Below, piece after piece: positions 50,811 through 62,976 of a stretch of 64,000 nucleotides of DNA. The DNA comes from Adineta vaga (lineage: Eukaryota; Rotifera): assembly GCA_021613535.1 (NCBI GenBank), contig CP075492.1, positions 9,300,001 through 9,364,000 of the forward strand. The letters run 5' to 3'. The notes under the pieces are model-generated. The model was not told where the DNA came from and made no database searches. It saw only the letters and a list, made by a program, of their open reading frames with translations. Positions within the stretch are counted from its first letter, which is position 1, and each line of letters starts with the position of its first letter. Both the position numbers and the translations under genes were made by a program.

Positions 50811-52206
50811 TTTATAAATTTTATTTCTATTTCATATACATTAAGTTCGTCTAAAACAAAAAATATAGTATGACACATGTTGTTTTTATATAAATCAGCA
50901 AAAAAATAATGGAAACATTCCGAATAACTGGTAGAATGTTTGTAAAGAAAAACAAATTTATGTTATCGACAGCTTAGTATGCTCTCATGTGAATACGGTT
51001 TTTGAGATGCATTTCCTTTTCGAAAGGAAAAAAGAAATGTCTAGTTAGAGTTAATGCACTGAAATTCCGCATCACTAGAATCAATAATGTATAATTTAAC
51101 AAATTTTAGATTAGAAATCATTTTGACATTGGACGAACTATTCTAAAGAACATTAAAATATAAATGATTTTTTTACATACTTTCTTTCTTTCTTTCTTTC
51201 TTTTTATCATTAGCAAATTGAGAAGCTAATGGAATTACTACAAGCTGATTCATTGACTTCTTTTCACCATAGAAAAACTATGTGAAGTGTTCATTCATAG
51301 CAAAATTTCTCTCCACTGGAATAATCAAAAAGATACGTACTCACTATATTTTGTAGAATACTTCATAACTAACATCATATCATGCCCATTATATGTACAA
51401 TTCGTTTTTTCTCTCCAACCGATACATATATATATATAACGAATGATATTATCTTCAAATCAGTTTTTTTTTCATTTCATGTACAATATGATTAGAAAAT
51501 TCCACATGTGATAAGTTTGTCTTGAAAATGTAATCAAGATACGATTTATTTACATTCATAAATACACAAAAACAAGAGATCAAAGTTATTAATGAAACCA
51601 TATGGTTCGTATTGTGCTTTTTCTTTCATTGATATTTTATTTATTCATGGTATAGATGACTGAAGTCATTTTATTACCTTGATAAACTTTCTATTTCGAA
51701 GGCAATCTTGAGAAAAGCAATTAACCGATGAAATTGGAATTTGTACTCTTTTTTTTACATAAATAAAAGATATATTTTCCTAGACTTTTGAAAGTATGAG
51801 ATATAGCAAATATCTTTGCCTGGAAATGTCAAAATTCTTAAGAACAACTGCATATTTTCTACAGTCAGATAATCATCATACATCTTCTCAGTCTTGAAGA
51901 CACATATGTCGAAAAGTCCTGTTTTTAATTTATTAAATTTCAAGTTATTCTATATGAGATATAGGGAAAAAAGAGAATGTTGTTCAATCTATAAACAAAA
52001 GAAAACGAAACATAGTGACAACAATGATGTAAACAAAACAATCAAATACGAAAGAAGAAGAAAACATGCATATAAACAGGATTAATAAATAATAGAAGAC
52101 GAAATCTTCATTGAAACGTTTGCATATACAACAAAAGAACAAGAAAATTGAAGTCAAGCGAGAAGATTTATGTCGTTCTACGATACAATAACTGTCAAAA
52201 TTCGGC
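50811..52206. other. Intergenic region with a TTCT microsatellite
   Basis: About 1.4 kb between the receptor start and the RBM45 stop. A (ttct)n tract lies near 51180-51206 and an (at)n tract near 51427-51438. Short open stretches on both strands show no motif or splice continuation. No gene is supported. Confidence 0.5.
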
Positions 52207-54201
52207 TCATACTTTTTGTCGTTTACGATGAACGACGGATGCTGTGGTTGAATCAACAAAATGATCACTTTCAGTAATACGTATACGAACTAATGCAATC
52301 TCTTGTCCATTCATTGTTTCCATTGCTGTATCCGCACTGTTTTCATCACTGTACATAACATAGCATAATTGAGGATTGACTATACGAATATCAATTAGAT
52401 TTCCAAAACGATTGAATACATCACGAATATAATCTTCTGATATTGCACGTTGAGGTATTATTTGTAGAGTTTTAGCAATCTAGAAATTCATTCATTTAAT
52501 CACTGAATCGATTATCGATTGAACTTACAGGTGTATCAAATGATGCATATTTTTGTTTTGGTGGTAATGGTATATTACAAAAATCAACTGCTTGTTCTTG
52601 GCTACCTTGTAAATTACTCATCTATATAAGAAGAATGGATTGTCTCATTCATAAGAAAGCAATTAGATTTACTTGATGGATCAACTGTCCAATTCCTGAT
52701 GTATCACCATATTTTCCATTTTGAATTTTTTGAATCAAATCATTAAGAATTCTATGAAAAGATGAATGTTTATTATTCAAATTTTATTAGTTTTATTGTT
52801 ACTTTTCATCGTAATATTGAACAGATAACATTTCGCCATCAGGAAATTGAAATGCATGTAATTTTTCACGTGCATATGTAGCAAATTGACAGGATTTATA
52901 ACGAACAATAAAATAATCTAAATTTGAAATGTATATATATATAGCAAATTAACTTTCCATTTCACATACGTTCATTGAATGTATTTAAATTTAAAAATGA
53001 ACATTCTTCCATATGTGGTACAAGATCAAATAATTTTGATATATGATATTCTGTTATGGTTTTTCCACAACGAACTATTAAACGACATTCAATATTATTA
53101 TCGAGGAGATGATAGGAAGATGATGTTATAGTTTGATCTAAAGGAGAAACGAAAAAAATCTTGTTTTGAAAATAAATGATGACGAACTTGATGGTAACGG
53201 AAGGAGAGGAGGTGGCGATGGTCGACGATCTGTTGAAGGTGAAGAGTATTGTTTAGCAATTGACAATTTTTGACGATACGGAGGAGATACAGCGCCATAT
53301 AAGGATGCAGATGAAGATAAGATTTCTTCGGCATCTCGATGACGTTTCGAAGAAAATGGTTCAGCAAATTTTGGTTTGTAAACTATGAGATTAATATACA
53401 TTTAATACTTTGTAATTGATACTGAAGAGTATGACTTACTTGGATCACATTCTTCAAGTGCATATGCAGCTTCTGACGCTTTCGAAAATGAAATATAAGC
53501 AAATCCTTTATTTTCACCGGTTAATTTGTCAACAATAATTTTAACATGTATAATCGAACCATATTTCTAAATAAAGAACTTCTTTCTTATCTCTTTCATA
53601 CAACTAAATGGATTATTACTTGAAATACTTTACGTAGATCATCTTTACTGGTATGTCTTGTTATTACCACAAATAATCGTAGCATTTTTTCATGTTCATC
53701 TGGATCACGTACACTACCTTCACGACGTGAACTTGATATGATAGTCTAGAAGGAAAAGAAAATAATTTCAATGATGAAATAAAAATTCAAATCTCTACTT
53801 TTAATGGTCGTGTATGTGGAGAGATAACTATTCCATTCATTTCTTCCATTGCTCGAGCAGCTGCAGAAGCTTTTTCATATTTAATATAAGCAATTCCTAT
53901 TTTTGAAGAAATATAATAATTCAATTGTAAAATTCGATTTTTCAATACCTTTGCTCTCTTGATTTCGTCGATCTCGTACCATATGAATATCTTGAATAAT
54001 TCCATGAACTTGAAATGCTTGACGTAATTCATCTTCTGATATTTCTTTTGGAATAAGTAAAAAGAGTCGACTAAATGGTGGATCATCAACATCAGCTGTT
54101 TTACTATATGTTGATTGTCGTTTAGTATGAGAATCTAATGATGTATCTCGACTTCGATTTAATTTCTTCATCATATTTTTAGAAAAGTATTTTCTATTCA
54201 T
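52207..54201 (-). CDS. RBM45: RNA-binding protein 45 (RBM45/Drb1), 508 aa
   Basis: Ten exons (54201-53949, 53896-53799, 53745-53620, 53566-53440, 53382-53188, 53137-52970, 52917-52803, 52751-52673, 52621-52529, 52479-52207) with introns of 49-57 nt close at 509 codons. RRM1 has RLFLLIPKEISEDELRQAF and GIAYIKYEKA. RRM2 has RLFVVITR and GFAYISFSKA. An RRM3-like unit spans RLIVRCG to FIVRYKS, and RRM4 has TLQIIPQRAISEDYIRDVF and QLCYVMYSDE. The four-RRM order, the linker spacing and phrases such as FGNLIDI match RBM45, a nuclear RNA-binding protein. It ends with a basic RKRQKV, like the C-terminal nuclear signal of the family. Either of the ATGs at 54201 or about 54168 could be used. Confidence 0.85.
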
Positions 54202-54349
54202 ATACAAATCTATGTGATCATCAACAATCGATGTTTTATATCTATATCTATTTTTTATTTATTTTCTTACTTCTACTTCACATAACATATGATTTTCTAT
54301 AAAAGATGGCGCTATGATTCAGTTTTTTTTGTTGTTATAAAATTTACAT

Positions 54350-55029
54350 TTATGAATGCAAATAATCATAAAGATCAGGCCATCGTATTTCTCGATATTT
54401 TGATAGAAATGTTACAACATAAGAAACTTTTGCAATCAGAAGTATAATCAGAATAATTAATGTAAAGAATCCAAATAGAATTATATATCGATTAAACCTT
54501 GTTGCAATTATTATACACGTTAAGATTATACAACTAGTGAACGTTAATAGAATAATGAATAGATCATCTGTAAACGATAATTGACGTCGCTTGGCTGTTA
54601 ATGGATAATCCAATGTTTTCAAGAGATGATGTTGATGATTAAATTGAATGTATTCATAAACAAAAAGACCAATAATAAATAAAAGACAAACAATAAGAAA
54701 TCCTATATTAAAAATCAATGGTAGTAATGTCTTTTTCTTTCCAATATGTTCGTTTATTGAAGAAGATTGTCGATATTGATGAATAAATTGTTTAATAAAA
54801 TTCAATTGTTTGACATTTTTTCTTCGATGATTATGACGATGAGTAAGTTCATTCTTAGCATCTTTATTCCAGCTTGAATGAGAAGAGTTAATGCTTCTGT
54901 ATCATAAGACTTCCAATGAATATTATGAAGAAGATTAGCTTTTTGCAATTGTTTAAGTATTTCAATTTCTAGTGACAATCGTTCATAAGATACTTCACCT
55001 GATTCAAAATAATGATATGTATTTGGCAT
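54350..55029 (-). CDS. Multi-pass membrane protein, unrecognised, with a frame break
   Basis: The N-terminal part from the ATG at 55029 (MPNTYHYFESGEVSYERLSL) is a soluble helical stretch. In another frame downstream comes a basic segment (HSSWNKDAKNELTHRHNHRR) and then three to four hydrophobic helices, including LPLIFNIGFLIVCLLFIIGL and LFIILLTFTSCIILTCIII, ending DLYDYLHS. The two frames must be linked by one base near 54.88 kb, close to cttctcattc. No intron of normal size fits. Membrane topology is clear, but the family is not recognised. It is probably one gene of about 226 residues. Confidence 0.55.
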
Positions 55030-55170
55030 TAAATACGCGCGTTTATTCTCCTATTTACATCACTACTGAATATCAGTTATCGAAGAGTTAGTTCCTTTGA
55101 AATCTCCTCTGGATTTTATTTCTTGTTTCTTTGAACTAAAACCATAACAATAAAACTTTCTCTATTTTCC

Positions 55171-57771
55171 TCAAATAAATGGCTCAAGATTTATCTCCAC
55201 TACGGAACATGGTACTTTCAATCCAAATTGTTCAATAACATTTGGATGAAGAACACCAATAATACCAATATTTTTACCATTGGCTATTACTTGAGCATGA
55301 CGACCGGGAAAGAATGCTGAATCTAAACGATCATCAATATTTATTGTATCAAAATCGAGTTCTTAGATAGATGTTGTTACCTTCACATTGATTATTTAAA
55401 TAATAACCTTGATTACCAGATTTATTTTCATTGTATGAAACTTTTAATAAAGTCATAATTCGATCAAGTAAACCATGAATTGTTTCAAAACCGGGTGTTT
55501 TATTATAGAAAATTGCACATAAACGTCGTTCATTACGACTACCCGTTTCTAAATTAAACAAAATTCTTAATTTTATTTCTCAGAAACAAAAACGTTACAT
55601 ACCTCGTGATGAATCTTTGAGAATTACATCCGATACTTCGAAAAGTTGAATTGGTAAAGCAGAACCTTGATTATTGGCAATAGTTTTCAATAAACCTGGT
55701 AAAAGTGTCGTTCGTCCAATCTAAATTAATACTCTCTTTCCTTCCTCCCTTCCTTTTTCATTTTTATTCTCTATATCATACTTGAAATTCTTGTGTTTTC
55801 GGATTAGCAATATGAACTGCAGGAATACTTTCAATAGTCTTTCCAAATTTATCTGCTACATCTGCAATTGCACATAGTGTAAATGTCAATGCTTCGGTAA
55901 AACCTGCTTCAGCTATTGAATGTCGAACGAGATCGGAAACACGATTTAATTCAAACTAAAGACAAGAAGAATCGTTTGACATAAGAACAAATGATTCTTC
56001 TCTTACTTGATTTCCGATACAACTTGTTTTTGGTATTGTTTTAAGGATATTATTGAAACCATAAGCAACAGCACAATCTTCAGCTATATCGCAGAAATGA
56101 AGAATATCTGCGCGTGTCACAGGAATTTCTACACGAAGTGTATCAGCATCAATGACTGTTGCTCGAACGCTCATTCGGTTTAAAAGTGTCGCTGCTGTTT
56201 GAGCATCAACACTGAAAAACAAAAAATAAAAACTTTCTTTACAAACAAAAGATCTATTCATACTTTATGCCAATACGTTGATTGATCTTTTTTACTGATA
56301 CAGCTTCAGCTCGATCAGCTAAATTCTATAATTCATTTAAGATCGGTCGATTTCGATAATAGACAAAATCAATCAACCTACTGGATAGACAATGACTTTA
56401 CCATCGACTTGTTCAACTTCTACCGGTTCAATTCTAAGAAATAAATCTATTAAAATTCAGATTGATTAAAAACAATTCTACATACTCAAAAGGTTTGCTA
56501 CAATATTGGGCAAACATTGTTAACATAATATTTAATACCATATTTGCCTTATGAATATCCACTGCCGTACATTCAATGAAAACGTTTTTAGTTTTCACAC
56601 TCATTTTACTATGATCACCTGAATGCAGATAATCGATACAACGAAAACATTCTTTAGATATTCTTTACCATTGATGATTGGTGGAAGTGATAATACCACA
56701 TTATTTGAATCATAGATAACCGGATAAACATCAGAATCTTGAATGATCGATACATAACGTTTGAGATGTGTATCTTTCTACAATCAGAGATAAACTTAGC
56801 AAGGATGATTTTTGTTCAAGTGAGAAAAATTTTACTAAATAAAATTCCATCATTTCATCAGCTTGCATTTCATTTTGTTGATTTAATGAACGAAATTTAA
56901 TTTGTTTAGGTTCTCGAGCATCATAGATAAATGGTGGTTGAATTGTATCTAGATCATGTGTACCAATAGCTACTAATGTTCGATTTCGACACAAATTTTG
57001 ATGAAGTTTATCTTGAAGTTTGATAAAACTATTGTAACTGTCAGGATTAAATGTTACATTACGAAGAACTGCACCAACAACAAATGGTCGAATACGTTGA
57101 GTCTATAATACAGATTGAATAGAGAGTCGATTTTTGTAAAAAATAGACATACATTTGGTAAGATTTTCATACGAATTGGTTTTTGATTTGATAAAGTAAA
57201 TTTTGGAAGTTCACTTCTGAAAGAAATCAAAGAAGAAAAGTTTTATCGGATACTGAATTTCAACGAAATTACTTTTGTAAGAAGATTTTTAATGCACGAC
57301 TTAAACCTTCCACACAGAGAATATCATAACTAAAATTGAGAAAGTAAATTTTATTTTCCAAGAAATGCAATTTGAAGGAAACAAACCGATTGGCTGGAAT
57401 TTCAACTTTGTATTCAACATCTTTACCATTTGATTCCGGTATAGGTTCCTGAAATGATAACGAAAGCACTTAATAATCTGAATTTTCGGCATTTTAAAGT
57501 GTATAATTGATTCTTCCTATCAAAGTACTTTAATTTCATTAAATATGTATGGTATACTCCTTAGAGAGAAAGACTCTTATCTATCACCCACGTCACTTAC
57601 AATTTCATCCAATTCCAAACCATAATCAAAACATAATTGATCGAATTCTTTATCAGCTAAAATGAAGAGAATCTATCTAAATCTATTATTCATTTCATCA
57701 ATCATTTACTTACTATACTCTCGACCAAGTTCTTGGAAAAGTAAACTTCGTTTCACACCGATAGTAGGCAT
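55171..57771 (-). CDS. FARSB: Phenylalanine--tRNA ligase beta subunit, cytosolic
   Basis: Starting [19 protein letters not shown] at 57771, about a dozen short exons read through the family in order: [61 protein letters not shown] sequence; [20 protein letters not shown] (B5 region); [19 protein letters not shown]; and near the end [20 protein letters not shown] with the final [11 protein letters not shown]. This is the eukaryotic/archaeal-type beta subunit (about 590 residues), which pairs with FARSA as an alpha2beta2 enzyme that charges tRNA-Phe. Introns are about 50 nt. One junction near 55.37 kb needs a 19-nt gap or a one-base indel to stay in frame. I did not resolve every exon boundary. 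Confidence 0.92.
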
Positions 57772-58032
57772 CTGAAATTTCAGCCAAAAATACATAAAAA
57801 CAAATGTTATATATATGAATTCAGAATTATAAAAGAGAATAAGCAGCACCAGTCAAATGCAAAGATATATATATATATAAATACATATAGAAAACGAACG
57901 ACATTAGAAATCATTGCACAAGTAAAAACACTGTTGAATCCACAGGCATGAACATTACTGTACAATTTTTCAAATTGCCTATGAAAGAAGAAAGAAATCT
58001 GACTACAATGGCCTGTTAGAAAATTGACATGT

Positions 58033-60129
58033 TCATCTCATGTTGATATAATCAGATGGAGACGAAGATTCGTTCGTATGTTGTTCAATAAAATATTCAA
58101 TGACACGATAAATAAATTCATATTGTCGTTCAGTTTGAACAAGACCTGATAATTAAATAGAAACCTTATCAAATATATTCATTAGAATGGAATTCTTACC
58201 TGATCGTTGTGAACGTATATGTGTAATAAGACCAGGTATTTCAATTTCTGTGTCAAAACCTTCTGCACGAATTCGATTAAGTACTATATCAATAGCAATT
58301 GTTGCACCTGATCGTCCAATACCAGCACTACAATGAACGATCATTGGTGATGTACATGGTTCAGCTCCTGCTGAATTTGAACGACCAATTTTTTCAAAGA
58401 ATTCAAGAAGAACACCAAGTTGAACATTATCTCGTTGATTTGATACTAATGGTGAACCTGTTAGAGAACGAGAAAACAAAAAAAAGTGTTTTTCGATCTT
58501 TTATCCATGAAGATTTAATATTTTACCGTGATCTCCCCAAGCTAAATATTGCCAATGAAGTATTTCCCAACTTCGACCATCTTCTGTCATAATTTTCAAT
58601 GTACGTAAACGATAATAACAATCATCATCATTGGTTGTTTGCTGAGGTAATTGATGACCAGCAGATGGTAATGATCGAAGAGCACGTGATGTACTGCTAG
58701 GTGTTTGAGCTGGACCAAAATTGGTTTCATTTAAATTTTCAACTGTTATTGAACCATACGTTTTTATTGTATGTATTTCAGGCCAATATCGTGCACATTT
58801 ATTCTAGGAAAGACAACAAAGATACTTTTTTTTCATTGAATTATTCACTGATATGAACATACCTTCATGCCTTCAGTTTCTCTAGTTATCATTACAATAC
58901 ATTTGACCGTTTCCTGTTGAACCATATGCCAAAAATCATTAAGTGTAGCTGGTAAAGGTCCTTGTGTTGCAATATATTCTCGGCCAATACTTTCAATTGG
59001 TGGACGAATATGATTCGCATTGATATAATCAGTACTAGGATAATTTTTCAAGATAACACGTGTTTCATCATATGGTAGAATATTTTTAAATCGATTTCTC
59101 GGTCGATTATCTGCTTTTTCTCCATGCCGTTTATGATACATTAATGATTTATATTCCGATTGTTGATTTAATAATTCAAATTCAAGACTAAAACCAGTTC
59201 GGTGTCCATGTTGAGTTGCTACTAATTTTGATAAATGCTCACAACGTTGATGAATATCACGTGCATGAAACCAATTAGCTGTACATGGTTGTACTAAACG
59301 AAATGCTGAACCATTTGTTGCAACAAGTATATTATGTTTTAAATAGAAATGTATTAAATCATCTAATGATTTAAAACGATCTATTTGTTCACGTTGACCT
59401 TTCCCATCAAGAAACCATTCACCGTTAAAACATTTAATTTTGATATTTGAAATACCATGTTGTGTTTTAACACAAATAACATAATCGCCTGGAATGGTTT
59501 CAGAATCTCGAACAAGAAAAAGTCCAATTTGATCACATGCATTTAAGATTGATTCTGTTTGTGAATGAGATATCGGACCATGATAATATCTAAAACAATT
59601 TCCAATAAGATTTCTGAGAAGAAGAGAGATTATCATTGAATGCATTTACTTTTCAAGTGTAGGCATTTGAGCAAGAATTGGTACTGTTAATTCAATGACT
59701 TCGTTATTTTTCTCTCGAAGTTCACTAATATTATGTCGATAATGTTCAATCATATCATATAATGTTGAAAAACATTCTTGTCGTTCGCCCAAATCAAATC
59801 CATCATTTGTTCGTTGAATACGTATATGAGTAATTGTATCATTAGCTCGTCTATTTTCAATCCAATGAAAAGATAATCATTCAATAGCTTTCTATTTCTA
59901 TCTTACCGAACTGAAAGAACATATGCATCGGATTTTGTTGTCGATGGTCGTACCAGAAAACTGCCGGGAATACCTTTTTCTAAAAGAAGTTTTTCTGCTT
60001 CTATACCAGATAAATCACGATGAAAAAAACTAAAGAATAAAAGAAGATGATGAAATTGAATGATGAAAGAATTCGTTAGATAATTTGTTTTTTTTTCTTC
60101 GTTTACCCTCGAGTTAATCGACCAGTCAT
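58033..60129 (-). CDS. PTPN11: SH2-SH2-PTP tyrosine phosphatase (SHP-2/corkscrew type), 573 aa
   Basis: Seven exons (60129-60107, 60029-59907, 59850-59650, 59589-58863, 58803-58527, 58457-58200, 58145-58033) close at 574 codons. N-SH2: FFHRDLSGIEAEKLLLEKG with GSFLVRPS. C-SH2: YYHGPISHSQTESIL with LFLVRDS. The PTP domain has NRFKNILPYDETRV, DYINANHI, KCARYWPE, the P-loop HCSAGIGRSG with catalytic Cys and Arg, and the Q-loop VQTERQYEFIY. SHP-2 relays receptor tyrosine kinase signals to Ras/MAPK. The acid loop reads WGDHG rather than WPDHG: the general acid Asp is kept and Pro is replaced. The tail is short and ends soon after SDYINMR, which corresponds to the first C-terminal phosphotyrosine site of vertebrate SHP-2. 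Confidence 0.92.
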
Positions 60130-60502
60130 GATTTACTGTAGAAATTGTATTCGAATAATCAAAACATAAAGTTTTTATTTTTAGACAAGAAGAAATATGT
60201 CGCAAGTTTCGATATCTAAAAATACATCGATAATAGTGACAAATGTGAGGAAGAAGGATTTAGGATTTCATCAAACACGTCCAATAAGAAAGTTTGTTTG
60301 ATTAATTAAAAACAAGCGAATTTTAGTTGAAATAGAATTCACATATAGAAATAGAAAAATCAATATGACCTTCATTTTAAATGAATCGGTTCATTGATTT
60401 CAAACAATTTTCGTTTGTATAACGGCGCCATCTATTGAAAATATCTTTATTTTATCTGATATACAAATTAATAAATACAAGAAAAATGAAAATCATGTTT
60501 TT
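60130..60502. other. Intergenic region between SHP-2 and the K+ channel
   Basis: About 370 AT-rich bases. No gene, repeat or strong motif is seen. It should carry the SHP-2 promoter and the 3' end of the channel transcript. Confidence 0.4.
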
Positions 60503-62478
60503 TTAAGGTGCTGAAGACATCATATTGTTATGACCCATATTTTTATTGCTAAACATCGATGCTTTTCCTGTTTGTCCAAGTAATTTTAAATTTTGTCCAT
60601 TATCCATTGTTGTAATCGGTGTTCGTTTAGTTACAACAGGTTCCGTCGGTCCAATCTTTCGACGAGTTTTCGGTAGTTTAGAACGTGCACGTAAATGTGT
60701 ATAGAAATTAGCAAATGATTCAACAATAATTGGCATTGGCAAATCAATAATCAATACACCTGCCACTGTAAAAAGAAAAAGAAAAGGAAGAACATTCAAA
60801 TCGATTAATGCCATTGTTTAGATCAATTTATTTTACCTGTAGAAACAGCTCCAATTAACATTCCTAACATCGTTTTTGGATATAAATCTCCATAACCAAT
60901 AGTTGACATCGTGATAATATTAAACCATAAAGCATCAGGAATTGACCCGAACATATTGTCATCAGGATGTCGTGATGTCATTCGTTCGGCATAATAAATT
61001 AATGATGCAAATATAGCTACAGCAATAAGAATAAAAAATATGAGTAACCAAAGAACAGATGAAGAATATTTCATTGAGGTAATAATGACTTTTAAACCAG
61101 GGTGATGGTTAAAAAGTTTAAATAGACGCATGATACGTATGGTAGACAAAAGATCAAGGGCTTCATTATCATTAACATGCAATTTTGTTAACGCCCATGT
61201 AAAATAAAACCATGATGTCGCTAAAATAGACGTACAAGAGATTACCTTTCTTTAGATATTGAACAAATTTAAAATAATCGAAAGAAATGTTCTTATATTT
61301 TTTTTTCGAACTAAAAAGTATCAAAATGTAATTATTTTTTTTGTTAAAAAAGAAAAGATTCTGCTACATATGCATCATCAATTATAGATGATATCTCATG
61401 CATGATGTGAAAGATCGATGTGTTTCTTTTAATATATCCGTCATAATTGCAAATAAGTTATTCTATTCCCAGAAGATCACATGAAAATCATTTTGTTTAA
61501 GGAAATATTATAATCGAAAAGAAAATATTGTCTCATAAAATCAAACGGTAATGAAATGAAATGAAATGGAAAAAAAGGACGTACCAAGAAAATCGATTAT
61601 ATTTAAAGTAGATTGACAGAATTCTTTTTTATTTGGACTAACAATAAATCGTGTCATGATTTCAAATATAAACCATGTATTACCTAAAAGACATTGTAGA
61701 GAAATTAAACGAGAAGTTTTCTTTTTTTGTTTTCAATTTCAATAAACTTACATATCCATTCTACAACATCAAATGATGGATGAACATGTTGTCGATTTAA
61801 TGTTGGTGTTCGATCTGTACTTGTTTTATTAATATAAACAGTCACAAAATCAATGTCACTTATACGAAACATGGATAATGTTTGAAGAACAAACGAAAGA
61901 ATTGAAACAAGAATAAAAAATATTGAAATCACAGTAATAACTTTTGCAATTGTTGATGATCGTGGTTCTTCAAAAATTTGCCATACAATCATCATTAATC
62001 TTTTATAACGTGGTAAATGTCCTTGAACATAATCAAAATTATCATCCCAACCGAATTTTTTCATAACTTCCTGTTGAGACGAACGTACTGTATCTAATTC
62101 TAGACTATCAAGAATTGAGAGAGTTTCAGCTGTTGATCGATGTTTCGTATAAGTCATCCAACAACATGGTTCAACATCTTCTCGTTGTAAACCCCAATAG
62201 GATAATTCATCTTCAAATAAAGGTCCACATACATTTAATGGATAATGTAATGTACCTGTGCGATAGTAATTTAATACTTGAGAAAACACACCTGGATGAC
62301 GATCGAAAAAATATTCGTTCAATATCGGATCATAATATGACAATTGTTCAGTTAATTTTGATAAACGTGTTGCTGGAAGTTTTTTTAATGTTGATTTTAA
62401 TGTTTCGAAGCGTGTTCCACCAACATTGAGAATAATGCGTGCATCAACATCAGAATTCCCAAGTAGATTTACAGCCAT
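60503..62478 (-). CDS. Voltage-gated K+ channel, Shaw (Kv3) subfamily, 490 aa
   Basis: Exons 62478-61752, 61683-61585, 61220-60837 and 60765-60503 close at 491 codons. The N-terminal T1 domain ([37 protein letters not shown]) carries the Zn-binding H-x5-C-x20-CC pattern of non-Shaker Kv channels. S4 reads [15 protein letters not shown], close to the charge-poor S4 of insect Shaw. The pore filter is TIGYGD within [13 protein letters not shown]6 has DLPMPIIV in place of the usual PVP bend, and [10 protein letters not shown] follows as in Shaw. It would form tetrameric plasma-membrane channels. I start at MAVNLLG; the frame is open slightly upstream but has no earlier ATG. The 364-nt second intron (61221-61584) is far longer than its neighbours. 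Confidence 0.92.
61221..61584 (-). other. Unusually long intron (364 nt) in the Shaw channel gene
   Basis: Donor GTACGTCC and acceptor GTCTATTTTAG, joining IDFL to ATSWFYFTW in frame. It is about seven times the usual intron length here. It contains an (atgaa/atgg) short repeat near 61550-61570 and a palindrome-like tcatgcatga near 61397. A regulatory element is possible, but no specific site is identified. Confidence 0.75.
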
Positions 62479-62976
62479 AATTTGATCGAAATATTTTGTC
62501 AAAGTTTATATTTATTTATTTATTTAACAAATGAACATCTTGTATATCTTTATTAATTCTTATGAAATGAATAGAAACATACGATGTTAGTGATGATTAG
62601 AGGAATCGAGAAGAGAAAGAAAAAACGAGAATTTTGGCCTATTGATCATGAGACGCATGCGTAAGAACGGCAAGCATTCGTCGAGATGAAGGAAAAACAA
62701 AATTAGGTTCTAGTTCCATTCGCTCATATGCCTTTTTTGCTAAAAAAAAGAAATGCAAGTAAACGACATCGAATGAGAAATAGAAATTCCTTTTTTTTCT
62801 CCTCTCGGCAAAAAAAAGGCAAGGGATATATATATTTCTGTAAAAGAACACACACATACACACACTTCCCTATCCTCTGCAAACATCGATAAAAAAAATG
62901 AGAAATAAGCGCAGTTATATAGTGTTTTCTTCTCTTCTCTTCGCCTTCTCCGAGAAATACTATAGAATCATTTTTT
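62479..62976. other. Intergenic region upstream of the Shaw channel
   Basis: About 500 bases without a supported gene. It includes a (ttta)n tract just upstream of the channel start (62509-62526), a tatata run near 62829 and a (ca)n-like cacacacatacacacac tract near 62850. Confidence 0.45.

Noticed and set aside
62639-62863. Open frame between the Shaw channel and the right-edge gene
   Set aside because: It spans purine- and pyrimidine-rich low-complexity sequence with no motif. Its coding look is compositional.
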